Origin: SIG454 sp045646365
GTDB lineage: Bacteria; Bacillota; Clostridia; Monoglobales; Monoglobaceae
Assembly (NCBI GenBank): GCA_045646365.1
Contig: JAZRKP010000008.1
Coordinates: forward strand, 1-55,960
Length of the DNA: 55,960 nt
Direction of reading: 5' to 3'
Shown: positions 17,231-25,511 of the stretch, one piece after another
Numbering within the stretch: position 1 is the first letter of the stretch
How the letters are laid out: every line of letters starts with the position of its first letter
The notes under the pieces: generated by a model
Database searches by the model: none
Seen by the model: the letters and a program-made list of their open reading frames with translations, nothing else
What the model was told of the DNA's origin: nothing
Translations under genes and position numbers: made by a program

Positions 17231-18964
17231 ATGAAAAAACTTATGATTGGTAACGAAGCAGTTGCCAGAGGTGCTTATGAAGCAGGCGTTTCCGTTGTTT
17301 CTTCTTATCCGGGAACACCAAGTACGGAAATTACGGAAAATATAGTTAAGTTTGAAGATATTTATGTTGAGTGGGCACCAAACGAAAAGGTTGCGGCAGA
17401 GGTTGCAATCGGTGCGTCTATCGCAGGGGCAAGAAGTATGTCCTGTATGAAACATGTTGGCATGAATGTTATGGCTGACCCAATGTTTACGGTTAGCTAT
17501 ATAGGCACAAACGGAGGCTTGGTTTTCTGTGTTGCTGACGACCCGGGCATGCACTCTTCTCAGAATGAACAGGATTCAAGACATTATGCAGAGGGTGCGA
17601 AAATTGCTATGCTCGAACCGTCTGACAGTGCAGAATGTAAGGAGTTTACTAAGAAAGCGTATGCTATTAGTGAAAAATATGACACTCCTGTTATTGTAAG
17701 ACTTTCCACAAGAGTTTCCCATTCACAGGGCCTTGTTGAAGAGTGTGAAAAAGAGAATTATGAGCTTAAGCCTTACGAAAAGAACATTGCTAAAAATGTT
17801 ATGATGCCGGGAAACGCTATTAAACGCCATGTTGTTGTTGAGGAAAGAATGAAAGCCTTGACAGAGCTTGCTGAAAACTGTGAGTTTAACACAGTTGAGA
17901 TAAACTCCGACGAAATCGGTGTTATAACATCAGGTATTTCCTATATGTACGCAAAAGAGGCACTTGGCGATAAAGTAAGCTTTTTAAAGCTTGGTATGGC
18001 TTATCCTATGCCGAAGAATCTTCTTCTGGACTTTGCGAAAAAACATAAAAAAGTTTATGTTATTGAAGAGCTTGACCCTGTTATCGAGAACCACTGCAAG
18101 GCACTCGGTATTGATGTAATCGGTAAAGAGGTGTTCACGCTTTTGGGCGAATATACACCAACAATGATTAAAAAGGCAGTTCTTGGTGAAGACGGGGCTG
18201 ATTTCAATCAGATTGAAGAAACAATTCCAGTAAGACCGCCTGTTATGTGTGCAGGCTGTCCTCACAGAGGAACATTCTATGTTCTTAAAAAACTCGGTCT
18301 TGTTGTTTCAGGTGACATCGGTTGTTATACTCTCGGTGCAGTTGCTCCTTTGGCGAGTGTTGACACAACAGTTTGTATGGGTGCAAGTGTCAGCGGTGCA
18401 CACGGTATGGCAAAGGCAAGAGGTGCTGAATTCAATAAAAAGCTGGTTGCAGTTATCGGTGATTCAACATTTATGCATTCGGGAATAACAGGACTTATTG
18501 ATATAGTTTACAATAAAGGAAACAATACAGTTATTATCCTTGATAACTCCATAACAGGTATGACAGGACATCAGGAAAATCCGACAACAGGACTTACAAT
18601 CCGTAAAGAGCCAACAAAACAGGTTGATTTGGTTGCTCTTGCTAAGGCGGTTGGAGTTGAAAGAGTTGTTGTTGCTGACCCGTTTGACCTTAAGAACTTT
18701 GAAAAGGTTGTTAAAGAGGAAACTGAGGCAGAAGAACCATCAGTTATTATCGCTCAGAGACCTTGTGCTCTCCTTAAAACTGTTAAGTATTCAGGTCATT
18801 GCACAATCGGTGAGGATTGTAAGAAATGTAAGCTTTGTATGAAGCTTGGATGTCCTGCAATTTCAATGCAGGGTGATGAGGTTGTTATTGATAAGACACA
18901 GTGTAACGGTTGCGGACTTTGCGTTAATGTTTGTCCGTTCGGTGCAATCAAGAAGGAGGACTAA
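17231..18964 (+). CDS. iorA: Indolepyruvate:ferredoxin oxidoreductase, alpha subunit
   Basis: 577 residues. With IorB it interconverts aryl 2-oxoacids (indolepyruvate, phenylpyruvate, 4-hydroxyphenylpyruvate) and arylacetyl-CoA plus CO2 using thiamine diphosphate and ferredoxin. The N-terminus has GNEAVARGAYEAGV and SSYPGTPSTEI. The central part has PPVMCAGCPHRG, and the TPP-binding region runs from GDIGCYTLGAVAP to GDSTFMHSGI and DNSITGMTGHQ. The C-terminus carries two four-cysteine clusters (CKKCKLCMKLGCP and CNGCGLCVNVCPFG). AGGAGG precedes the ATG, 12 bases after the ligase stop. The reaction is reversible, and direction has to be judged from context. Confidence 0.96.
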   Translation: MKKLMIGNEAVARGAYEAGVSVVSSYPGTPSTEITENIVKFEDIYVEWAPNEKVAAEVAIGASIAGARSMSCMKHVGMNVMADPMFTVSYIGTNGGLVFCVADDPGMHSSQNEQDSRHYAEGAKIAMLEPSDSAECKEFTKKAYAISEKYDTPVIVRLSTRVSHSQGLVEECEKENYELKPYEKNIAKNVMMPGNAIKRHVVVEERMKALTELAENCEFNTVEINSDEIGVITSGISYMYAKEALGDKVSFLKLGMAYPMPKNLLLDFAKKHKKVYVIEELDPVIENHCKALGIDVIGKEVFTLLGEYTPTMIKKAVLGEDGADFNQIEETIPVRPPVMCAGCPHRGTFYVLKKLGLVVSGDIGCYTLGAVAPLASVDTTVCMGASVSGAHGMAKARGAEFNKKLVAVIGDSTFMHSGITGLIDIVYNKGNNTVIILDNSITGMTGHQENPTTGLTIRKEPTKQVDLVALAKAVGVERVVVADPFDLKNFEKVVKEETEAEEPSVIIAQRPCALLKTVKYSGHCTIGEDCKKCKLCMKLGCPAISMQGDEVVIDKTQCNGCGLCVNVCPFGAIKKED

Positions 18965-18969
18965 GACTT

Positions 18970-19545
18970 ATGACTAAGAATATTATGATTGTTGGTGTCG
19001 GTGGTCAGGGTACTCTCCTTGCAAGCCGTATAATTGGAAAAACTGTTATTTCTGAAGGATACGATGTTAAGATTTCGGAAGTACACGGAATGAGCCAGAG
19101 AGGCGGAAGCGTTGTTACATATGTTAAGTTCGGCGATAAAGTTTATTCTCCGATAATTGACAAGGGTGAAGCAGATATTATTCTTGCATTTGAAATGCTT
19201 GAAGCGTACAGAGCGTTGCCGTTCCTTAAAAAAGACGGAAAAATGATTGTCAATAATCAGCAGATTAACCCAATGCCTGTTATAACAGGTGCGGCAGAAT
19301 ATCCTGAAAATATTGCAGGAAAGCTTTCCGAAAAGGTTGATTTGACTGTTGTTGATGCGTTAAAGCTTGCTGAGGAAGCAGGAAACTTCAAATCGGTTAA
19401 TGTTGTTTTAATCGGCGTTATGGCGAAAAATACTGAAATTGCCTATGAAAAATGGGTTGAGGTTATTAAGTCAACCGTTCCCGAAAAGTTCCTTGAAGCA
19501 AACTTAAAGGCTTTCGATTTAGGATATAATTTTCAGACTGCCTAA
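18970..19545 (+). CDS. iorB: Indolepyruvate:ferredoxin oxidoreductase, beta subunit
   Basis: 191 residues from the ATG at 18970, preceded by AAGGAGGA; an in-frame upstream start at 18931 would lie within iorA and add 13 unrelated residues. The pattern IMIVGVGGQGTLLASRIIG followed by VHGMSQRGGSVVTYVKFG is the gamma-type domain of 2-oxoacid:acceptor oxidoreductases. It pairs with IorA as the second subunit of the TPP enzyme. It starts five bases after the iorA stop and is the last gene of the T-box operon. Confidence 0.95.
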   Translation: MTKNIMIVGVGGQGTLLASRIIGKTVISEGYDVKISEVHGMSQRGGSVVTYVKFGDKVYSPIIDKGEADIILAFEMLEAYRALPFLKKDGKMIVNNQQINPMPVITGAAEYPENIAGKLSEKVDLTVVDALKLAEEAGNFKSVNVVLIGVMAKNTEIAYEKWVEVIKSTVPEKFLEANLKAFDLGYNFQTA

Positions 19546-19613
19546 AAACTTGTTCTACCGCAAGCAAAATGATTTTGCAAAATATATCTGCGTTTTTAGA
19601 CATATGACTCAGC

Positions 19614-19664
19614 GTGTCGATATTATCGACACACGGAAAAACCGCTCTTTGGGGCTGTTTTTCC
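19614..19664 (+). terminator. Two hairpins after iorB, second a probable terminator
   Basis: GTGTCGAT and ATCGACAC (19614-19632) form a perfect 8-base stem with loop ATT. GGAAAAAC and GTTTTTCC (19635-19664) form a second stem followed by ATTTTAAATT. The T tract is short, so termination strength is uncertain. Confidence 0.5.
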
Positions 19665-19694
19665 ATTTTAAATTGTTAAAATTCTAACTAACTC

Positions 19695-19723
19695 TTGACA
19701 TTTAGGTAAAAATAATGTAAAAT
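19695..19723 (+). promoter_or_regulatory. Promoter of the amino-acid ABC transporter operon
   Basis: TTGACA at 19695-19700 and TAAAAT at 19718-19723, 17-base spacer. This makes the ABC operon independent of the T-box operon upstream. Confidence 0.8.
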
Positions 19724-19759
19724 TTAGTTATTAACTATTTTTATATGGAGGTTTTCAAA

Positions 19760-20521
19760 ATGAAAAAGATTTTATGTCTTATGATGGTAGCAGTTATGTG
19801 TTTAGCATTTGTTGCCTGTGGCGGAAACGGTGGCGAAACAGAGGGAAAGAACTTTGTTATCGCAACAGATAAGGGCTTTAGTCCTTTTGAATTCCAGGAT
19901 GCTGACGGTAATATCGTTGGTATTGATATGGATATTCTTGCAGCTATTGCAGAAGATCAGGGATTTACCTATGACCTTCAGTATATCGGCTGGGATGCAG
20001 CTATTGCTGCTTGTCAGGCAGGTCAGGCTGACGGTATGATTGCCGGTGCATCTATTACAGACGAAAGAAAAGAAAGCGGCTGGATTTTCTCTGATGGCTA
20101 CTATGGCGCAACACAGGGAATGGCTGTTGCTAAAAATTCAACAGTTGCAGGATTTGAAGATTTAAAGGGTAAGAAAGTAGCTGTTAAAAACGGAACAATG
20201 AGCAACACTTATGCTGAAAGCATTAAAGATGAATATGGCTTTGAGGTTGTTACATTCCCAACATCTCCTGATATGTATCAGGCGGTTACAGGCGGACAGG
20301 TTGAAGCGTGCTTTGATGATACGCCAATTCTTAAGTATAACATCAAAACAGGCGAACTTGATATGAAGTTTGTTGAAGGAACAGAAAATGAACCTGCTCA
20401 GTACGGTTTTGCTATTTTTGATGCAGCTAATCAGGAACTTATAGACCTTTTCAATGCAGGTCTTAAGAACATCCGTGAAAACGGTAAGTATGATGAGATA
20501 ATTGCAAAATATCTCGGTTAA
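19760..20521 (+). CDS. Polar amino-acid ABC transporter, substrate-binding lipoprotein
   Basis: 253 residues from the ATG at 19760, eight bases after GGAGG; an upstream in-frame ATG at 19745 overlaps that site. The signal peptide ends in a lipobox LAFVAC, with Cys20 as the lipid-carrying residue. The mature part is a family 3 solute-binding fold: ATDKGFSPFEFQDADGNIVG, then DGMIAGASITDERK and DLKGKKVAVKNGTMS. Binding proteins of this type serve glutamine, glutamate, arginine, histidine or cystine importers; the ligand cannot be read from the sequence. It is first in a three-gene operon. Confidence 0.92.
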   Translation: MKKILCLMMVAVMCLAFVACGGNGGETEGKNFVIATDKGFSPFEFQDADGNIVGIDMDILAAIAEDQGFTYDLQYIGWDAAIAACQAGQADGMIAGASITDERKESGWIFSDGYYGATQGMAVAKNSTVAGFEDLKGKKVAVKNGTMSNTYAESIKDEYGFEVVTFPTSPDMYQAVTGGQVEACFDDTPILKYNIKTGELDMKFVEGTENEPAQYGFAIFDAANQELIDLFNAGLKNIRENGKYDEIIAKYLG

Positions 20522-20591
20522 TTTTAAAGTTAACGGAAGGGCATTGGTTTAATCCGGTGCCCTTTAATTTTGTGAGGAGGAATATACTTCC

Positions 20592-21263
20592 ATGAGTGAA
20601 ATTATAAGTACATACGGTCCGTTTTTATTGAGTGCGATGGGGCAGACCTTGCTTCTTGCGTTATACGGATTGTTTTTTGGGTGCTTGCTTGGCGTGTGCT
20701 TCGGACTTGCCAGCGTTGTCGATAATAAGGTTTCCCGAATTATTGCTAAAATATATGTAAACCTTATCAGAGGCGTTCCAATGATTGTTTTGGCATTCTT
20801 TGTTTTTTATGGTGTTCCTTATGGATTGAAAACTATTTTCGATACAAGATTCACCCTTTCAGCACTTCAGGCAGGAACAATATGTCTTGCTCTGAACTGT
20901 GGAGCATATATGTCTGAAATTATCCGTGCCGGCATTCAGTCAATCGACCCGGGACAGATGGAGGCGGCAAGAAGTCTTGGACTTTCATATTGGCGTTCAA
21001 TGTTTCGTGTTGTTCTTCCGCAGGCTATAAAAAATATGATTCCGAGTATCGTTAATCAGTTTATAATCACTTTAAAAGATACATCAATTCTTTCGGTTAT
21101 CGGTTTTCCGGAACTGGTTAATAAAGCACAGAATGTTATTGCCATAACATTCAAATCCTTTGAAACATGGGCGATTGTTGCGGTTATGTACCTGGTTGTT
21201 ATTTTAACATTGCAACAGATTGCTAATCTACTTGAAAGGAGATTGAGCCGTGGCCGCAAATAA
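20592..21263 (+). CDS. Polar amino-acid ABC transporter, permease
   Basis: 223 residues with about five hydrophobic segments. It is a HisM/GlnP-type permease: YVNLIRGVPMIVLAFFVFYG near residues 57-76 and the ATPase-contact loop EAARSLGLSYWRSMFRVVLP near 124-143 are characteristic. GAGGAGG precedes the ATG. The 3' end overlaps the ATPase gene by 14 bases, implying translational coupling. It probably forms a homodimer, because only one permease gene is present. Confidence 0.93.
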   Translation: MSEIISTYGPFLLSAMGQTLLLALYGLFFGCLLGVCFGLASVVDNKVSRIIAKIYVNLIRGVPMIVLAFFVFYGVPYGLKTIFDTRFTLSALQAGTICLALNCGAYMSEIIRAGIQSIDPGQMEAARSLGLSYWRSMFRVVLPQAIKNMIPSIVNQFIITLKDTSILSVIGFPELVNKAQNVIAITFKSFETWAIVAVMYLVVILTLQQIANLLERRLSRGRK

Positions 21264-21996
21264 AGATTCAGTTAAAATTCGTGTTAATGACCTTAGAAAA
21301 AGCTTTGGTGGAAATCAGGTTTTAAATGGTATATCTGTTGATATATATGAGGGAGAGGTTGTGTGCATAATCGGTCCTTCAGGCTCAGGAAAATCGACTT
21401 TTTTGAGATGTCTCAACCGTCTTGAGGAGGCGACATCGGGAGAAATCATTATTGATGATACAAACATAAATGATAAGAAGGTTAAAATAAATAAGGTTCG
21501 TGAAAATATCGGAATGGTGTTTCAGCATTTTAATCTTTTTGCCAATATGAATGTTCTGGCGAATCTTATGCTTGCTCCGGTTGACCTCAAAAAGGCGACA
21601 AAGGAAGAGGCTAAGGAAACTGCAGAAAGACTTCTTGATATGGTCGGTCTTTCTGATAAAGCAGACAGTTATCCGTCACAGCTTTCCGGCGGACAGAAAC
21701 AGAGAGTTGCAATAGCGAGAGCTCTTGCGATGTCACCGGATATTATGCTTTTCGACGAGCCGACATCAGCTCTTGACCCTGAAATGGTTGGAGAGGTTTT
21801 AGCGGTTATGAAAGATTTGGCAAAAAAAGGTATGACAATGGCTGTTGTTACCCACGAGATGGGCTTTGCCCGTGAGGTTGCAGACAGAGTTCTGTTTATT
21901 GACGGCGGGGTGATTTTGGAGGAGGGAACTCCTCAGGAAATTTTCTCCAATCCGAAACATCCAAGAACAATAGACTTCTTAAATAAAGTTTTATAA
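21250..21996 (+). CDS. Polar amino-acid ABC transporter, ATP-binding protein
   Basis: 248 residues, GlnQ/HisP-type ATPase. Walker A is IGPSGSGKSTFLRCLN near residues 39-54, the Q-loop VFQHFNLF, the signature LSGGQKQRVAIARAL, Walker B IMLFDEPTSALDPE, and the H-loop VVTHEMGFA. The start is GTG at 21250, with AAAGGAGA upstream inside the permease gene. It energises uptake by the lipoprotein and permease encoded before it. Confidence 0.95.
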   Translation: MAANKDSVKIRVNDLRKSFGGNQVLNGISVDIYEGEVVCIIGPSGSGKSTFLRCLNRLEEATSGEIIIDDTNINDKKVKINKVRENIGMVFQHFNLFANMNVLANLMLAPVDLKKATKEEAKETAERLLDMVGLSDKADSYPSQLSGGQKQRVAIARALAMSPDIMLFDEPTSALDPEMVGEVLAVMKDLAKKGMTMAVVTHEMGFAREVADRVLFIDGGVILEEGTPQEIFSNPKHPRTIDFLNKVL

Positions 21997-22066
21997 AAAA
22001 GTGTTTTAAAAAACACTTCAACCCCCTGCCCCAAATCTTGGGGGATTAAGGTGCACTTTTGTGTAA

Positions 22067-22104
22067 TATAGGAAATTACAACATAATAGTAGTAATTTCC
22101 TATA
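22067..22104. repeat. 13-base inverted repeat after the ABC operon
   Basis: TATAGGAAATTAC (22067-22079) and its exact complement (22092-22104) flank a 12-base loop. An A-rich tract follows, not a T tract, so this is not a classic terminator for plus-strand genes. A CCCCC/GGGGG pair lies just before it at about 22022-22034. Confidence 0.5.
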
Positions 22105-22115
22105 AGATAAAATAA

Positions 22116-22141
22116 AAAAATCACCCTGATGGGTGATTTTT
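22116..22141. terminator. Bidirectional terminator between ABC operon and rhaA
   Basis: AAAAATCACCC and GGGTGATTTTT form an 11-base stem with loop TGAT. An A tract on one side and a T tract on the other let it work for both convergent units. Confidence 0.88.
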
Positions 22142-22150
22142 TTATGTAAA

Positions 22151-23395
22151 TTATCTCTTGCTTAAAACTTCTTTTTCATATGTAAGAACTTCGTCAAGCC
22201 ACTTTTCAGTTGGTTCAACACCACATTCTTTGCAGTAGTATTCCCAAACTTCGTTGAATGGATAAAGCTTAAGTTCTTCCTGCATAACCATAAGTTCGGT
22301 CATTCTGTTTTCGTCCTGAAGCTTCTTTAAAAGTTCGTTTGGCATACAGAGGGCGTTAAGCATAGCTTTCTGCCAGCTTCTGAAACCAACAACCCATGCA
22401 GAAATTCTGTTGATGCTCGCATCGAAGAAGTCGAGAGCCATATAAACTCTGTCTATTGCACCGCATCTTACGATTTCCTTAGCCATTTCTCTTGTTTCAT
22501 CATCATAAAGAACAACATGGTCACTGTCCCAACGAATCGGTCTTGTTATATGGAGAGCGATTTCAGGGAAGAATGTAAGAAGAGCAGGGATTTTATCGGA
22601 TACAACTTCTGTCGGATGATAGTGTCCGTTATCCATAAGTGGGAGACATCCGTCGTGAGTTGCCGCAAAGGTAAGGGAGAATTCCGCAGAACCTGCAGTA
22701 AAGGATTCAACACCAATACCGAATACCTTTGATTCAACACAAGGTTTAACAAGGTTTTTGTCAAACGGCTCAGATAAAATTGCCTCGATTGATTCTTTAT
22801 ATCTTACTCTTGGACCGAGTCTGTCGGACGGAATATCCTTAAATCCGTCACCTGTCCAGATATTCATAACACAAGGAACGCCTGTTTCCTTAGCGAAATA
22901 TTCAGAAATTCTGATACAAGCCTTACCGTGTTCAATCCAGAAATCACGGGTAGCTTTGTCAGGACTTGAAAGAGTGAGCCCGTCTTTAACTTTATCGTGG
23001 GAGAAGAAAGTTGGGTTAAAGTCGATACCCATATTTCTCTCTTTTGCAAATTCAACCCATTTTTTAAAGTGCTTTGGCTCAAGCTTGTCTCTGTCAGCAA
23101 ATTCACCGTTTTCGAAAATTGCGTAGCAAGCGTGAACATTCAGCTTTTTCTTACCAGGCATAAGGGAAATTGCCTTGTCCATATCAGCGAGAAGCTGTTC
23201 AGGGTTTGTTGCCTTACCCGGATAGTTTCCTGTTGTCTGAATACCGCCTGTCAGCGCACCCTCGTGGTCAAACCCTGCAACATCGTCACCCTGCCAGCAG
23301 TGGAGGGAAACAGGTGCATTTTTAAGAGTTTCGATAGCCGCCATAACATCAACGCCGACTTTGGCGTATTTTTCTTTAACTAATTCAAAATTCAT
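22151..23395 (-). CDS. rhaA: L-rhamnose isomerase
   Basis: 414 residues from the ATG at 23395, which has AAAGGTG at normal spacing; the ATG at 23404 and GTG at 23407 sit on that site. The enzyme converts L-rhamnose to L-rhamnulose, first step of rhamnose use. The segment VSLHCWQGDDVAGF followed by GGIQTTGNYPGKA is characteristic of RhaA, as are NPTFFSHDKVKDGLTLSS, MNIWTGDGFKDIPSDR and MDNGHYHPTEVVSDK, which carry metal-binding and catalytic residues. The length is close to the 419 residues of the E. coli enzyme. No kinase, aldolase, transporter or regulator of rhamnose use lies beside it. Confidence 0.95.
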   Translation of the reverse strand: MNFELVKEKYAKVGVDVMAAIETLKNAPVSLHCWQGDDVAGFDHEGALTGGIQTTGNYPGKATNPEQLLADMDKAISLMPGKKKLNVHACYAIFENGEFADRDKLEPKHFKKWVEFAKERNMGIDFNPTFFSHDKVKDGLTLSSPDKATRDFWIEHGKACIRISEYFAKETGVPCVMNIWTGDGFKDIPSDRLGPRVRYKESIEAILSEPFDKNLVKPCVESKVFGIGVESFTAGSAEFSLTFAATHDGCLPLMDNGHYHPTEVVSDKIPALLTFFPEIALHITRPIRWDSDHVVLYDDETREMAKEIVRCGAIDRVYMALDFFDASINRISAWVVGFRSWQKAMLNALCMPNELLKKLQDENRMTELMVMQEELKLYPFNEVWEYYCKECGVEPTEKWLDEVLTYEKEVLSKR

Positions 23396-23436
23396 ATTAT
23401 TCATCACCTTTCGTCAAATTTAATTATATTATCCCT

Positions 23437-23465
23437 ATTATAACATAACACGAATTGAATTGCAA
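23437..23465 (-). promoter_or_regulatory. Promoter of rhaA
   Basis: On the minus strand, TTGCAA (23460-23465), a 17-base spacer ending in TGT, and TATAAT (23437-23442). It is an extended -10 promoter close to consensus. Confidence 0.8.
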
Positions 23466-23509
23466 TAAATTTAACATAATTTTAGGAAAATTTATAGAAT
23501 AAAAAATTG

Positions 23510-23538
23510 TTGATTTTTTCACAAAAATATGTTATAAT
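23510..23538 (+). promoter_or_regulatory. Promoter of the OPT transporter gene
   Basis: TTGATT at 23510-23515, 17-base spacer ending in TGT, TATAAT at 23533-23538. Confidence 0.75.
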
Positions 23539-23589
23539 TTTGTAGTTAATATGTGTTAGCCGCGAAAAAGGCGGCGGATTGGAGAATTT

Positions 23590-25509
23590 ATGAACGAGAA
23601 GAAAGAGTTTAAGCCGTATATTCCGGCGGACAGAGTTACGCCTGAACTTACGGTGACATCAATAATTATGGGTATAATCCTTGCGGTTATATTCGGTGCG
23701 GCAAATGCTTATCTCGGTCTCCGTGTGGGTATGACTGTTTCGGCATCTATTCCTGCGGCGGTTATTTCGATGGGCGTTATCCGTGTTATTATGAAAAAGA
23801 ATTCAATTCTTGAGAGTAATGTTGTGCAGACTATTGGTTCTGCGGGTGAGTCTTTGGCGGCAGGTGCTATTTTTACTCTTCCTGCACTGTTTTTGTGGGC
23901 GGCTGAAGGTAAAATGGACAAGCCTGATTTGATAAGCATAACACTTATCGCTTTAATCGGTGGTTTGCTTGGCGTATTCTTTATGATTCCACTTCGTAAT
24001 GCTCTTATAGTTAAGGAACACGGAACACTTCCTTATCCTGAGGGAACTGCTTGTGCTGAGGTTTTGCTTGCAGGCGAAGAGGGAGGAGCGAATGCTTCAA
24101 CTGTTTTTGCAGGAATGGGCTTTGCGGCACTCTTTAAGTTTATAATTGACGGACTCAAGCTTGTTGCAGGCGAGGTTACATTTAATGTCGGCAAGGTTTT
24201 AAAAGGCTTTGCAGGTGCAATCGGAACACAGATTTATCCTGCGGTTTTGAGTGTTGGTTATATCTGCGGACCGAGAATTTCCTCTTATATGTTTGCAGGC
24301 GGAGTGTTTAGCTGGCTTGTGTTGATTCCGATTATTGTTCTTTTTGGCTCAGACCTTACACTTTATCCGGGAACTGTTTCTATTGGTGAGATATATGCAG
24401 ACGGCGGAGCAAGCGGTATCTGGGGGACTTATATCAGATATATCGGCGCAGGTGCTTTGGCGGCAGGCGGGATTATCAGTCTTATTAAGTCGCTTCCTCT
24501 TATCGTAAAGACTTTCAGCGGAGCTATGAAGAGTGTATTTGGCGGAAAGGCAGTTGACACAGGCAGAACATCAAATGATATGAATATGGGCATTGTTCTT
24601 ATTGCTATCGCAATTCTGACAGTTCTTGTATGGCTTGTTCCTGCGATACCTGTTTCATTCTTAGGTGCAGTTATCGTTGTTGTTTTCGGATTTTTCTTTG
24701 CAACAGTTTCGTCCCGTATGGTTGGTCTTGTTGGAAGCAGTAATAACCCTGTTTCGGGTATGGCTATTGCGACTTTATTGCTTGCAACACTTATCCTTAA
24801 ACTGACAGGAAGCATCGGCGTTGTGGGAATGAGCAGTGCTATTGCAATCGGTTCTATAATCTGTATTGTTTCTGCTATTGCAGGGGATACTTCACAGGAT
24901 TTAAAGACAGGTTATATCCTTGGTGCAACTCCAAAGAAACAGCAAGTTGGTGAGCTTATCGGTGTTGCCGCTTCAGCGTTGGCGATAGGCGGAACACTCT
25001 ATCTTCTTGACAGTGCATGGGGTTTTGGTTCTCAGGAACTCGGTGCTCCGCAGGCAACTCTTATGAAGATGATTGTTGAGGGTGTTATGGGCGGAAACCT
25101 CCCTTGGACACTTGTGTTCATTGGTGTGTTTATCGCTGTCGTTGTTGAGATTGTCGGAATCCCTGTTCTTCCTTTTGCAATCGGTGTTTATCTCCCTGTT
25201 CAGCTTAATGCTTGTATTATGATTGGTGGTCTTATCCGCTTGTTTGTAAGCAAGATTAAAAAGTCTGATGACGAGAAAAAACTTATTGAGAACGACGGAA
25301 TCCTTTTCTGTTCAGGTATGATTGCTGGTGAGGGACTTGTTGGAATATTCCTTGCCCTTGCAGCAATATTTGGTATTGATAAGGCTATAAATCTCTCTGA
25401 AAAGCTTGGAATACCTGCCCTTGTTTCTGATATTGGCGGTATCGTTCTTTTGGGAATCATAGTTCTTACAGTTCTTAAGTTTTCACTCTGGAAGAAACGC
25501 AGTAAGTAA
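23590..25509 (+). CDS. OPT-family oligopeptide transporter
   Basis: 639 residues with about 14-16 hydrophobic segments. The opening PYIPADRVTPELTVTSIIMG, the early NAYLGLRVGMTVSASIPAAV and the segment GTLPYPEGTACAEVLLAGEE are diagnostic for prokaryotic OPT transporters. LVGSSNNPVSGMAIATLLLA and a stretch beginning AGDTSQDLKTGYILG come later. Members take up small peptides, or metal chelates, with protons. TTGGAGAA lies before the ATG. The next gene, a PqqD-like protein, begins two bases after the stop, so the pair is tightly coupled. Confidence 0.93.
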   Translation: MNEKKEFKPYIPADRVTPELTVTSIIMGIILAVIFGAANAYLGLRVGMTVSASIPAAVISMGVIRVIMKKNSILESNVVQTIGSAGESLAAGAIFTLPALFLWAAEGKMDKPDLISITLIALIGGLLGVFFMIPLRNALIVKEHGTLPYPEGTACAEVLLAGEEGGANASTVFAGMGFAALFKFIIDGLKLVAGEVTFNVGKVLKGFAGAIGTQIYPAVLSVGYICGPRISSYMFAGGVFSWLVLIPIIVLFGSDLTLYPGTVSIGEIYADGGASGIWGTYIRYIGAGALAAGGIISLIKSLPLIVKTFSGAMKSVFGGKAVDTGRTSNDMNMGIVLIAIAILTVLVWLVPAIPVSFLGAVIVVVFGFFFATVSSRMVGLVGSSNNPVSGMAIATLLLATLILKLTGSIGVVGMSSAIAIGSIICIVSAIAGDTSQDLKTGYILGATPKKQQVGELIGVAASALAIGGTLYLLDSAWGFGSQELGAPQATLMKMIVEGVMGGNLPWTLVFIGVFIAVVVEIVGIPVLPFAIGVYLPVQLNACIMIGGLIRLFVSKIKKSDDEKKLIENDGILFCSGMIAGEGLVGIFLALAAIFGIDKAINLSEKLGIPALVSDIGGIVLLGIIVLTVLKFSLWKKRSK

Positions 25510-25511
25510 TT

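Noticed and set aside
17231..19545. Reading iorAB as a simple aromatic amino-acid degradation operon
   Set aside because: Kept only as the alternative: induction by uncharged tRNA and an AMP-forming ligase both argue for the acid-to-amino-acid direction, though the enzymes are reversible.
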